DNA of 64,000 bases from Apricaphanius iberus (GCA_028564705.1 JAPXFQ010001662.1:3160001-3224000), one strand, 5' to 3'. Counted from the first letter of the stretch, positions 26,101-37,029 are shown. The notes: generated by a model not told the origin, from the sequence alone. Program-made: numbers and translations.

Positions 26101-27539
26101 CTGGGACAAAATGTGTGACTATATTAGCCTTTTCTAGGTTTTATTCCTTTACTCTTTACCATTACCTCACTCATACGAAGAATGGTAAATCTAAAAATGC
26201 AAAGATATGTTAAAGATTAAATTAGGCCATTTATTTAAATAAACTTGGACCAAATTATGTAGTAAAGGTATTAACATAAAGAGCAAAAAAAGAGAAATGT
26301 TGCTGGAAACTAGAGTAGGGCTGGGGATTTTTCATTTGGCATTAATGAGACAAAGTGTGTCATGAAAAAGTGATCACAAGGAAGAGACCGAGTGAAAAAT
26401 GAATGCCTGAAAGAGCAACAATAACCAGTGAGGGGACAAGAAGCAATAATTGATGTGAAGCTAGGAATGAGCGAGAGCAAACAGCGAGCCCAACCTCAGT
26501 AATCAAGAAGACAAACAGAACACTTTGATGAATATAGAGCTGCAAATGAGAGCAAATGGGCAATGAGAAGATGAAGTCAAGGTGGAGGAAGATGAAGTGG
26601 AGGCAAGGGAGAAGTTGGATTCAGGGTGAGAAGAGATGGAAGGGTGGCAAAGGGGGTGGAAAAATGGAGCAAGTAAAAAAGGAGAGGTTGTTGTTTTAAG
26701 ATCAGTACGGATGAGTGCATCTCCCCACCTCTCTGGGGAGGCAGCCCATCGTCTCTACTTGTCTGTCACTGTACTTGTTTATGCCTCACTCTGAGGGAGA
26801 GGTAAAGGGCGGCGAGTTGTTGGTGTGTGCACCGTGGGCTTCGGGGGGCTTGTGTGGAAATGGGGCAATTTTGAAAATAAGTGTAGTGCTCTTTTCATCA
26901 CCAAATGAGTCACCCTTCCTTTCATTATGCTGCTTTTCTTCCCTCGGATTCAGCTTTTTTCCTTTCAGATAATCTTTTCACTCTTGCTTGTTCTTCGCCT
27001 ATTCGTGGAAAGGTTATTCTCATGATTGTGTTCTGTTCTTTCTCAATGAGCCCTGAAGTTTGATTGAAATAATTACTTTCATATTCTGTAAGACATTGGT
27101 GGATAAAAATATGGTCTTCAAGCAGGGGTGCAGCACAACAGCTACGAAGTTGTAAAAACACAATACTCATCTCAAATCAGACACAGTTGGAAATGTACTG
27201 TATTGAGAATGTTGCTTACGTTTGTTTTTTCAGGTAACTTTCAGTTGGCATCAAAGATGAATATAGAAAAAAACATCTCCCTCAGAAATCTCAGAGAGAC
27301 TGATTTGTGACGGGATGATCAACAAATCACTTTTGCTATAAAGCCAGAAATAGCATTTATACCTTTTGTTTTCAGACTTGCACACAATGGAAAATTAAAA
27401 TGACAAAAACTTTGTTGTTTCGCTTTTATTAAAACAAAATAAATCATTTTTTAAAAATTCTTTGCTCCCATGGCAACAAACCTTTTTCTTTGTTTATGTA
27501 CAATTTTTAACTTTTCAATTATTTGTGATTTTACAGGAT
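20166..27539. other. Long unassigned stretch, possible conserved non-coding blocks
   Basis: No gene or clear mobile element is supported over 7.4 kb. Two parts (about 20795-21060 and 22180-22520) have a TAAT/ATTA-rich, repeat-free texture that in fish often marks conserved non-coding elements of developmental genes, but I cannot test conservation. The longest open frame of the window is here (24393-24911, plus). It begins at GTG, is Cys/Arg/Ser-rich, has no domain I recognise and includes a hydrophobic patch (SSLCALLLYFIQHL). I do not call it a gene. Confidence 0.4.
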
Positions 27540-27722
27540 TGGATTGACTGGCAGAAATGAGGGATGGATGGATAATTGATGGATGGTGGACAGGTTGGAT
27601 GGATGGATAGATGAATAGATAGATGGATGGGTGAGTGGATTCATCATTTAAGGGCCGATTGATAAATGGATGAATGCATGGATGGATCGATGGATAGATA
27701 GATGGATGGACTGGACAGATGA
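27540..27722. repeat. Degenerate GGAT/GATA tetranucleotide repeat
   Basis: About 180 bp of GGAT, GATG and GATA units with substitutions. It translates on the minus strand into a His-Pro-Ser-Ile-Tyr pattern that is an artefact of the repeat. Such arrays often grow from the GGATGG tails of the SINE-like family seen elsewhere here, but no SINE body is attached. Confidence 0.85.
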
Positions 27723-29012
27723 GGGACACAGAAATAAAGGCAATGCTGCTATTTACATTAATATATCAAACTAACCCAAAGGAACTGAAAAACTTTCTAA
27801 AGGAGCAGAGGCTGCCATCTATACTCATACATATAGGGTTGCTTATTATTTTATTTTTCTCCATTCAAACTAATAAAAGTGGACAGGGGGTATCTGTTTT
27901 AACAGTAAATGTGTAGACCACCTTTAGTTGATGTTTCCACTCACTATCCTTTTAAAATATAACCATCATAGCAGAAGCAAGCATGGTAGAAATGTTATTA
28001 ATTAGATAATGCATTGAATTTTGCTCCCTGTAAAAGCCTGTTGGCCCATCCTTGATTATTGCAGGCATGGTTACAATTTTTCTAAATAAAAAAGGACAAG
28101 ACTTTAAATGAACTGTATCCTTTTTTGTATGCATGGCTGCAGAATTTCAGTCAGTGCATAAAAAACTGCAAAAAAAACCAAATAATTCCTGATATATTTG
28201 AAGAGTGCAAACAAAGATAATGGTGATGAAATGTTAGGTTGCAAAATCCATTCATGCTAGCCTTGTGTTACCCATGAACCTCATTTACAGGAAGTTAAAA
28301 AGAATCAGAAAACATATCTGGAAATGTGATCAGAAATTAGTTTTAAATTCATGTACATGCCCTTTGCATTTTATGTCACCAACATTTTGTATTTTGCAGT
28401 TTAAAAAGCAAATCCAAAATACACTGAAAAACAGGTGGTGTATACTGTATTTAGCTAGATGCAACCACTGACACTAAAGCTCAGAAAAATAATGTAAGTT
28501 CCTCATTCCATTTTTTAAATGGATTTAGACAACTGCATCAGCTGTCAAAATCCATCCCTGTGCTCTGTTCTTAATGTTCTAAAGAACTACATATTGCTAT
28601 ATATTTTACAAACAGGTCAAGTTTTACAGTAACTCTTTAAGCTTGGCAAAGTTTTATAATGTGTTTTTTGGTTGATGAAAGTACAGAAATGTAAAAAAAG
28701 TTCATTTTGTTGCAGCATAGATGGTAATTAGAATTAGTCACTTTTGCTCTCTGCTGCTGAGTAATGGAATTCATTTAAAGTCAGCATGAGACCATTTAGT
28801 CAAACAGCAGTCTGGAAACTACAGGGGAATTTAAAGCTTGAGATAAAATGCATATATAATGTACATATATTACGAAAAGACAAAGACTTTGTGATTAAAA
28901 GAAAAATGTAGTAATATCTGGAGTGATTTTACAGACACGATTGTTGTACTATTAGTGTCTGTAAAATGACAAAAAAGTTCATAAATGTACTTTGTGGCGC
29001 TGGATGACTAAT
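27723..29012. other. Unassigned AT-rich sequence
   Basis: No supported gene, repeat or element. Confidence 0.4.
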
Positions 29013-29046
29013 CTTTAATCATTAACACTAATGTTAATGATTAAAG
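29013..29046. repeat. 15-bp inverted repeat with 4-bp loop
   Basis: CTTTAATCATTAACA at 29013-29027 and its exact reverse complement at 29032-29046 are separated by CTAA. The arms contain ATTA/TAAT words. It may be a small hairpin or paired homeodomain-type sites. Confidence 0.7.
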
Positions 29047-29404
29047 GTCATTATTAGTTGAATGTACAGCGAATTGAATAATCTGATGCAAGTACTAACT
29101 AATATAAGCCATATAACATAGAAATAAACAAATATCGAAATCTAGTTACTTTACCTGAGGTGTAATTTGTTTTATTTTGGTTCACCATCTCATTTTTCTA
29201 CCCAGCTAAGAGTGGTTTACTTTCATATCTGACACTATCAAAGATCACATCCCCCATGACTCTATTTTCAATTAAATTCAAAAATGGATGAAAAGCAAAT
29301 CTGTTGGCTAACAAAGATTTTGTTAGGGCTCGAGAAATCAAGTGAACTACAATTAATGTCTTGAAGGTTCTACGTGATATGATTGTTTTCTGGTAACTTT
29401 AGAT

Positions 29405-30802
29405 GTAGAATTGTTGTATACCAAAATTAATCATGATGATGAACTAAATGCACTAGAACACGTTTTACAAAGCAGACCTATTGACTCTTTGCCTCCTTCT
29501 GATTTTCTCATACAGCTTACTGATTTCCTTCTCAAAAACAATGTATTTCCTTTCCAAAACCAGTTGTATATGCATACAATTGGTTTTATACTGCCATAGG
29601 GGCCTGTTTTGCTCCTAATTATGCCTTTTCTTGGGACAATGGGAAAAAGAAGTTGTTCATCACACCAGATATAATGATAAGATAAAATGGTGGGGAAGAT
29701 ATATCGATGACATTTTGTTGTTTTGGACAGGTTCAGAGAAGGAACTTCTATTGTTTTATGATGTCCTGAATACTAATGACAGAAACATCAAACTGTGTAT
29801 TGAATATTCTCAAATCTGTATACATTTTTTGGGATTTAACCATCTCTAAAGGAGAGTGTGGCCAACTTCACACCACTGTTTTTTGAAAAACCACAGATAG
29901 AAATACTGTTCTGAAGACTGATAGCTTCCATCCTAAGTGGTTGAAGGATAACATACCTTTCGGACAGTTTTAACGTCTGAGGCGTATTTACGACACCGAT
30001 CTTGAATTTGAAAAGCAAATTATGTCTAACAGGTTTACACAAAGGTTACGAGACCGAAACAGTCCAGAGGGCTTATAGAAAAGCCCAATCTATCCCTTCG
30101 GAGCTCTTGAAGACAAAAAATTATATCTTCAAAGCCTGAGCAGTTTACTTTGTCACACGATATAGCTCTTGTGCTCATACAATAAAAAGGATTGTGCATT
30201 CCAATTGGAACATAATCAATAGTGACCCTCTGTTTAGAGAGGTCTTTCCTGTCCCTCCTCAAATCAGTTTCATAAGGACGCCCAGTTTACGTGATAGACT
30301 GGTGACCAGTCATTTCTCTGCACCAGTAAAAAACACTTGGCTTCTGTGACCAGTTAAGGGAACCTTTAAATGTGGTTTGTGCAAACATTGTGCTAATGTC
30401 AAAGAATGCAAACAATTTAGTGACTTCAAAACCGACAAGGTCTGTGATATTAAGTCTTTCATTAATTGTAACACTATGTTTGTTGTTTACAGACTGTCTT
30501 GCACCTGTGGTTGTTTTCACATAGGCCGTACCAAGCGCTGTTTGAAGGACAGGATTCCAGAGCATAAATATGCAATAAGAAAAGCAAACTTTGATAATCC
30601 AATGGCTAAACACATTTTTGAAGCCCATTACAGCAAACCAGCTTCACTTATGGTTGAAGGCCTAGGAAGCATAAAAAAAAACATTAGAAGTGGGGACAGA
30701 CTCAGATTACTTCTACAGAGAGAGAATTTTTATATCTATCAAATGAAAGCCACTACCTATCCAGGATTGAATGAAGACATTGATTTCAGTCCTTTCTTAT
30801 AG
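29405..30802 (+). pseudogene. Penelope-like element polyprotein (RT plus GIY-YIG), degraded
   Basis: This is the C-terminal two thirds of a Penelope-like retroelement protein, a reverse transcriptase that uses a GIY-YIG nuclease rather than an AP endonuclease. In order I see an RT palm start (DVELLYTKI, about 29405-29430), the FLLKNNVFPF segment, an IGACFAPNYA-like block near 29595, the catalytic YIDD box (29700-29711, context WWGRYIDDILLFW), a LEFEKQIMSNRFTQRLRDR thumb-type segment near 30003, and then a 141-residue open stretch (30377-30802) with the nuclease: VVYRLSC...FHIGRTK standing for GIY-YIG, a Cys-rich CxC beside it, and HKYAIRK. It ends PGLNEDIDF. The frame shifts several times between 29590 and 30377 and contains stops, so it is dead. 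The 5' part is missing or unrecognisable. The combination YIDD plus C-terminal GIY-YIG is diagnostic of the class; Neptune/Poseidon-type is my best guess within it. Confidence 0.9.
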
Positions 30803-31117
30803 TTGTAATTTGTGAATGTCTCTTTGTCATCACTGATATAATGTGTTTTGTTAGTTTCTTTTTCTGTCATAACCAGTGATGCTATCTATTGGTCATGAGT
30901 TGTAAAATCATGTTATCTTTGTTCTACCTACCCAGGTGAATCTTATCAGCCTATTTAAGCATAATTTTTGTGTTTTGTGTTACACCCTGATGAAGGCAGA
31001 GACCGATTCGCGTGGGATGTAACCCACAGTTTTTAGCATTTTCCATATGATATAGCCATCTAAAATAAAGGCTTTTTGAATTTAAAGAAGAGTGCCTTGG
31101 ATTTTTCCTTTTTGATG
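30803..31117 (+). mobile_element. Penelope-like element 3' region with possible hammerhead remnant
   Basis: Directly after the nuclease stop codon lies about 300 bp ending in TAAAATAAAGGCTTTTTGAA and a GAGTGCCTTGGATTTTTCC segment, the layout of a Penelope-like 3' terminal repeat. It contains CTGATGA (30987-30993), then AGGCAGAGACCGATTC where an intact hammerhead would have stem II followed by GAAAC, then a perfect 5-bp hairpin GTGGG/CCCAC (31012-31027). Penelope-like elements are known to carry hammerhead ribozymes in their terminal repeats. Here the conserved GAAA reads GATT, so if this is one it is inactive. Confidence 0.5.
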
Positions 31118-31329
31118 ACCCTAATTACATGAAATAATTACAAATATACAAGAAGCAGAACACAAGACAAACAATAAAGGAATAAATTCATCTGGCAGTA
31201 TCTTAGAAAAATAACAGCAAAATGGACTGAAAATTGCCTGAATTATAAACATAACCCACAAGAGAAAATTATATTCACACAAACAAAGCCAAACACCCAG
31301 AAACAGTAAATTCTTCTTGTTACGTACAA

Positions 31330-31600
31330 GAAGAATACAATGGCTATTGTCAAACATGGTGGTAGTAGTGTGATAGTATGGGGCTGCTTTTTTAAATCAG
31401 AATCTGGATAACTTGTCGTAATTGAAAATCCTGATGGAGAATGTCTAACTCTCAGTTTGCGACCCAAGACTTGTACCTACAATTGTTCTTCTAGCTAAAG
31501 AAGACCCAAACAGAATATTTTGGAGAGGCCTACTCAAAGTTCAACATTAAATCTGAATGAGATGCTCTGAGGTTTATAGCATTATTTATTTAATACTATT
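31330..31600 (+). pseudogene. Tc1-like transposase fragment, catalytic region (plus)
   Basis: GTCAAACATGGTGGTAGTAG and TGTGATAGTATGGGGCTGCT encode the VKHGGSSVIVWGCF-type block that precedes the second catalytic Asp of fish Tc1 transposases. The following CCTGATGGAGAATGTCTAAC and TTGGAGAGGCCTACTCAAAG correspond to the ILKENV and WPSQS blocks of that family. Stops and deletions break it; for example the second Asp region is compressed. Only the middle third of the gene is recognisable. Confidence 0.65.
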
Positions 31601-31846
31601 TATACTATTTAATATTGGGCTATGTCTGGGTGGATAGTTTTTGAAAAGTTGCCTAGAATGAAAAACAAAAAAAGAATTGTATGTACTCCCCAAAAAGTCA
31701 AGGCCTAAAGCTAAAATGTCAAGCAGTAACTTCACCTGAAATTACAAAATGTCAAAGATTACATTTTCATTGCTTACAATTTGAACAGTGGTTTCATTAT
31801 TTGGCAGACGGCAGAAAAAGTTATCATTGTTTTTTCAGTTGTGCAG

Positions 31847-31960
31847 GCCTATCATCCTGACTATGTGCGTGTTCAGCCCAGTTACCATGAAGGTTATCAG
31901 GCCAGCACAGAAACCAGACCAGAGGTGTTGAGGAGGCTCCCTGCAGATTATGAGGCACGA
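31847..31960 (+). CDS. Candidate host-gene exon, 38 codons, unknown product
   Basis: A 114-bp open segment sits between a pyrimidine-rich 3' splice-site-like tract ending TTTTTTCAGTTGTGCAG (31830-31846) and a GTATGC 5' splice-site-like sequence at 31961. Both junctions fall between codons, so the exon would be symmetric (phase 0-0). It encodes AYHPDYVRVQPSYHEGYQ followed by a segment ending in TRPEVLRRLPADYEAR. The composition (Tyr, Arg, Pro, Glu; G/C at many third positions) differs from the AT-rich surroundings and from all mobile-element proteins here. Alternatives are an acceptor at 31838 or a donor at 31975. I do not recognise the protein; it looks like a disordered Tyr/Pro-rich linker of a large scaffold or adaptor protein. 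No other exon of the same gene is evident, which would fit very long introns. It could still be chance. Confidence 0.4.
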
Positions 31961-32929
31961 GTATGCAGCACCAGGTGCTTATTTTTACCAGGCAGTTCGT
32001 GCGTCTGTTTACCCGCCGCTCTCCCTTCGTTGTTTGTGTGCGCCCGTGTGCAGAACCTCCCAGCAGGAGCAGCCAAAGAGCGTTCCTCTAATGTCATCCT
32101 GTGGCCGTCCTCCAGCTAAAAGCCAGCGGCTTTCTCTCCTCCTCCCTCAATGTCACCTTTCCTCCCCTCACTTTTTACCTCCTCTATTTCTCTGCTGCTT
32201 TCTCCTCCTTCTCCGCCCCTACCTCCCTTCCCTCTCTGTGTTTGTCATTTTTCATCATCTTTGTGTGTTAGCTAATCTCCATCCTCTCGCTGCTCTCCGT
32301 CTCAATTCATCATCCCTTACTTGGGTCCTGCGCTGAAGGTTACCGAGTTGCTGATAGAGAGGAGAGGAGGAATAGATGATCATAAAGACTGACAAGGATG
32401 CAACGAGGGATTTAACCTCAATTCTCTTTTCTTACTTCTTATTTCTGTTTTGTGTCTTATTCTTCACTTCTGTCTCTTTATGTTTTATTTCACCTTCTGC
32501 TCCTCCCCTGATCTCTGCCCTACTGTCTGGTTCCTCCTGATGACATGTCTCATCTCTCCCTCCCAGTCTGCCTGTTCCTGCCAACCCCAACAGAGAAACG
32601 TCATAGAAATGACAACTGTTTATTTCAGTGCAGCGATGTCTAAAGTCAGTCCTCAAGGACCTGTAACCTGCAAGTTTTCTCCACACATCCACCCCCCAAC
32701 AAAGAGGGCATAGATTTAAAAGTTGATAAAAGTAACCACTGTATTCAGCAGTGGCGTTGCCAGCTGACTTTGCTTCAGCCAGGGATGTTTTAAGTGTGTT
32801 TTTGAGTCCTTTAGTTCACTCAACAGCCACAGGATCAGTGTTCCCTCAGTCACATAAAACAGGACAGGTGCGCTCTAAGCTGATCAGCGATGCCACACTC
32901 ACTTGAATCAATGTCAGATTACAGCCAAT
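31961..32929. other. Pyrimidine-rich tract and unassigned sequence after the candidate exon
   Basis: From 32020 to 32330 the plus strand is rich in CTCC and TTCC, like intronic sequence following an exon, and a second small exon cannot be excluded near 32053-32118 after GTGTGCAG. At 32641-32685 the words AGTCCTCAAGGACCTGTAAC and CTGCAAGTTTTC resemble the end of a common fish DNA element. Nothing else is recognised. Confidence 0.35.
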
Positions 32930-33034
32930 TATGGCAAGCCATAGTATCAAAAAAGAAGGCATATATTAACAACTCATTAACTAATTAACCCCCTAGGAGT
33001 ATATTAATGCCTTACCGTACTATGGCTTGCCATA
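32930..33034. repeat. 105-bp inverted repeat with self-palindromic arms
   Basis: TATGGCAAGCCATAGTA at 32930-32946 is the exact reverse complement of 33018-33034. Each arm is itself nearly palindromic (TATGGC-AA-GCCATA). Just inside, AAGGCATATATTAA and its counterpart GTATATTAATGCCTT continue the pairing with small gaps. The unit looks like a tiny fold-back or MITE-type element. Confidence 0.65.
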
Positions 33035-33507
33035 GTCAGTATGTTGCTACTGTGGCACACAGCCTTTCCTCTCTCCTAACAAGGCCACTTTTTACAAACA
33101 CATGGCGTAAAAAAAAATGCATAGTGCCAAGCAAGAAGATATATTACGATTAGCAAAGTTTCTAAGACAAAATCAAAGGAGGATGGTAGAATTATAAAAA
33201 AAACTTTCGTTTTTTTTCTAGAGAGAGCCCAAGGGTAAGAAATTATCTTTATAAAATTGACTGATTCACTTAGGCAAACACTGGCTTATGCATAATTTTG
33301 TTCAGCTGTCATGTTGGTAGCAAGCTAGTTATCCTTAGTAGGCACCTCGACTAAGGAAATTCATGAAACATTACTATTAAAAAAGCAACCAAGTACCTTT
33401 TTTAATTACAGAACACAGTCCAAAAAAAGGCATAATATATGTGGGAAACATTAACATAACAATGCTGACTATAACATTGGATTTATTTTGTTTTTTCTGT
33501 TGATTTG

Positions 33508-33528
33508 ATATACATATATATATATATA

Positions 33529-33584
<56 letters not shown>

Positions 33585-33585
33585 G
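33508..33585. repeat. (TA)n-(GA)n compound microsatellite
   Basis: About 60 bp of TA repeats, interrupted by one CTG, run into nine GA units and GGGGCCC. The open frames over it (IYIYIY and ERERER) are repeat artefacts. Confidence 0.95.
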
Positions 33586-33887
33586 GGCCCAATAACTTCT
33601 TTAACACAGTACCTCCTGCAAACACAGCATGGCCATCTCAGAACTGCTGCTTTAGACAGGAAGACTGAATGCTTCCATTATTGTTGAACATGTTCATTTG
33701 TTTTTGTTGTCCACTTCTTCTTTGTATTAGATTATTGCATTACTATATGTGGAATTTGTTTTCTATTGGTTTGTTTCAAACTTTGATTTTACTTTATATG
33801 TTTTCAGAAGGAAGCAAAAATTAGCTACATACAGAGAAAGAGCCAGCAGCAGAGCTGTTCCAATCAAACATGGAAATCAGGTAGTTA

Positions 33888-34378
33888 TTTAAAGGCAGAG
33901 TGTGCAATTTTCGGCCAGTAGGGGGCAGTGCATACCTAAATTATCACAAGTATGCGGTATCTGTGTCTTTGAGTAAGAAACTCAACAACGGGAGCCCATG
34001 AGAAGTATACGTGTAAAGGTAACTAGCACCCGGTGTGTGAGGTCCAGGTTAGCTACTGATTCGAACTTCCTGTAGCAGGTGGGGAGAGGGTGACTCAAAA
34101 CATACTTGTCACCAAAGTTGTGTAAAAAAAAAAAACAAGCCGCTTGTTCCGTATGCTTTGTCCGTCCGGGCTCTTGTAGAAGTAAAGATGCCGTCTAATA
34201 TGGCTCCCCCCTGAAAAGAGGACCCGCGCCTATGTATTTTAAAACAGGTTTTTATAGTCATATTTTCCAATATCGCCAAAGTTTTACAATCAATGTGCTT
34301 TACGTAATCATTATTTCATATTATTTTAATGGCTATTTTCAAAGATGTACTGCAAAAATTACACACTGTCACTTTAAA
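33888..34378. mobile_element. Non-autonomous DNA transposon with TTTAAAGG...TGTGCAATTTT ends
   Basis: The left end TTTAAAGGCAGAGTGTGCAA and the right end on the other strand, TTTAAAGTGACAGTGTGTAA, match over about 28 bp with a few differences, continuing into AATTTT and AGTA. The interior (491 bp in total) contains the GGCCAGTAGGGGGCAG motif common in fish short DNA elements and no transposase. A duplicated TTAA within the TTTAAA boundaries is possible but is also part of the repeat, so the superfamily (piggyBac-like versus hAT-like) stays open. Confidence 0.65.
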
Positions 34379-34529
34379 GATTAAATATGGAAAAATTTCA
34401 TAAAAAGCTATATTTAAAAAAATCATTACCTCCACATGGTGTTTAGAGTAGTGCAGAAAGTAAGTTAAAAAAATGTAAAAATTATATTTGAATTAAAATT
34501 TGAAGTTCAAAGGGCATGCCAATGCCATG

Positions 34530-34830
34530 ATGTTTACATCTACCGGCCAGTAGCAGCCGCCATTGCATGTTGCCAAATATGGTCTCCATGTTCCAAGTAC
34601 AGCGGCTGGCACTGGGGCAAATAGTGGAGTCAATGGTACAAAGGCAAACAATCAAGCAGCTGCTTCAGAAACTGGAGATATCATTATCTGTCTCAGGAGA
34701 GGAGTGACCAAAGAACAGCAGAAACTAGAGTAAATTTAGGTGAAGCCTATACCAGATGGACCCACATAAAACATTTCCATGGCATCAAACACACGTGGAA
34801 ACGACGAATTTTCTCTTAGTTCGGTAATCT
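34530..34830 (+). pseudogene. Possible fish DNA-transposon exon remnant
   Basis: After a GTTTACATCTACCGGCCAGT segment typical of fish DNA-element 5' regions, the frame RVNLGEAYTRWTHIKHF near 34728 resembles an R-x-N-I/L-G-x-A-F-x-R-W-x-x-L-K pattern that I associate with an uncharacterised fish transposon protein, followed by a degenerate FSL end. There are frame breaks. I am not sure of the family and this could be coincidence. Confidence 0.25.
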
Positions 34831-35849
34831 ATCTCACATGCAAACTGGCTAATGTTAGCTGTCAGTTAAAGTCCTCTAAGATACATTCCATGTGACATGA
34901 CAGGGACATGTCATGACATGACAAAGTCACTGTCACTGGGCGTAATGGTGCCGAAGCTGGCAACCCGTATGGCTAGAATAATTTTTTCTATGGTTGCAAC
35001 TACAACCTAGACACACTAGATATTGCTATTCTGTTCATGTTTCATATTCATCCTTTAAGTATTATTTTTGTGCTAGAGATTGCTAACCAATTAAAAACTT
35101 TTGTAACACTCTTGATGCAACACGACTTGATGACCCCATTTGTTTACATCAAAATATTTATCACCTATGCCGAGAAGGTTATGTGTCCACCAGAGTTTTT
35201 ATTTGTTTGTCTGTTAGTTTGCAACATAACTTAGTATTACGGCATTATTGACAGAGGCAAACGGACTAACCAAAAAGTACAAATGATGAGATAAGAGAGG
35301 TGGAAGAGGAGAGATAAGAGCTGGGGATAAAGACAGAGATATTAGACAGCAATGGGCTAGTAATGTATGAATATTAGTATTTGCACAGTGTTTGTAAGCA
35401 ATCTAATGGCAAATAAAAAAAATAAAAATGGGACTATTGTGGATGGAGGGAAATGGAAAAACCAAAGACAAAGGGTTAAAAGAAAGGGACATCCATGTAG
35501 AGAAGAGAAAAGGGGAAACCAACAAAAGCAGAGAAAGAAAGATTGACTGAACTAAATTATATTTTGGTTTTGCTGTTTTCAGATGCATTTTTCTAAAACA
35601 CAAAACATTTCATAGTAAATTAAACATTAGATATAAAATTATACGCCACTGTATATTAGATGAAACATTTTGCATGCAAGTACTGAAAATAGAATGTAAT
35701 TTTGGCACTTTACCAAGTATGCTATAGTCTATAATCTATTATAACACCTTTTCACAAAATATCACATCTTGTCTGTAAGCCCAAGTACTCCTTGCAGGCT
35801 GGAGACGCCCCTGGTATTCAGAAAAAAAAGCTGAGACATGCAGCTTTTA
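34831..35849. other. Unassigned sequence
   Basis: No supported gene. A short tandem of GACATG words (34892-34922) and a purine-rich stretch (35280-35540) are the only textures I note. Confidence 0.4.
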
Positions 35850-36590
35850 GCTGTATTCACCACCTGGAGTCAGCACTTTTTCGAACCACCTTTTACTGCA
35901 GTTGCACTATAAACTATTTTGAGGTATCTTTCACCAGCATTAAGGATGTAGAGATGAAGACTTTGGCATGTTCTTATTTAAAAACAGATCGAGCTCAATT
36001 GGGATGGACGGAGAGCATTTCAGAAAAGCATTTTCAAGTTTTGAATTAAATTTAGATCTGTACTTTGACTGGGCCACTGGCTCTATGTTCAGGGCTGCTG
36101 TCTCTGTTCTTTTGCAAGATTTGTCTCTGGATTGCCCCTTATTTGCCTCGATTGAACTTTACATGAATTCTAATTAGCATCCTTTGTGTTACTGTAGAAA
36201 ATCCCTGCCATGACATGATTCTCCCTCCACCATGTATTTTAATTTGTTTTCGGTTACACAGTGTTTTGCATCTTATTCAGATATTTGACAGTTTGTCTAA
36301 TGTAACCTAAGCACCTTGTCCAATACATCTGCTACCTTCCATACATGGCTTGCGGCAAGCTGCAAATGGAACTAGCTATTACTTTCTTTCAAAAAATTTG
36401 AACATTGTGGGGTGCATGTTTAACAGCTGTTCTGTTAACAGATTCTCTCAACTGGGTTGTGGATCTGTGCAGCCTCTCCAAAATTACTATAAGCCTACTA
36501 GTTGTTCTGATTAATGCTGTCTTTGCTTGATCTGTCAGTTTATGTGAATGGTGCATTTGTGTCATACTCTTCATCCTTATGATTCTTTAT
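35850..36590 (-). pseudogene. Tc1-like transposase, nearly full length but decayed (minus)
   Basis: Read on the minus strand from about 36590 to 35850, the sequence follows a fish Tc1 transposase from the second helix-turn-helix to the C-terminus. There is a KLTDQAKTALIRTTSR block (DNA-binding, 36389-36574), then a MHHSHKLTD lead, the TMVEGES block before the catalytic region, words matching GPVTVQI-type WPSQS sequence near 36060-36080, and ACTGCAGTAAAAGGTGGTTC near 35885, the usual end of the gene. Stops and indels occur throughout and the catalytic Asp residues cannot be placed cleanly. Intact relatives are about 340 codons; about 245 codons' worth of sequence remain. Confidence 0.65.
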
Positions 36591-37029
36591 ATATTCTCTG
36601 TCAAACATCTGAAGCCTTAACAGAAGAATTTAAAGGTCTAATTTGCAATTTTTTTCAAAAAAAGTTACTGTGGTCTCTTGCATTAATTGAATGCCTTGTG
36701 AGTTGTTTTCTGTGGAAAAAAATGCTCTCATCCTCCTGTTTCAGGGGGTTGAAGTTTGACCAAGGAGTGGTGGGGAGTAAAATGAAAGAATTTGGATTCT
36801 TACTCATCAATATTAATGATATGCAAACGTCTCACTTGTGTATATCTTTTTGCTTTGACTTCGAACAAATAACAAGCTTAGAGTTATATTTTGCTGTTAG
36901 TGTTCTTTTTTGCGGCTAATGCAGAAAATGGGGTTGGATAAAATTTTCAGGTGCAGCATCCAACTACAGTGACCAAATGTATTTCAAAAAGAACAAGTAT
37001 TACACAGTTTCTCAGTGAATGAGACCTTT

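Noticed and set aside
27451..27729. Minus-strand frame rich in His-Pro-Ser-Ile-Tyr
   Set aside because: It translates the GGAT/GATA tetranucleotide repeat.
31950..32336. Open frame after the candidate exon, as an extension of it
   Set aside because: It is in a different frame from the exon and follows a C/T-rich tract that looks intronic. A second small exon was not convincing.
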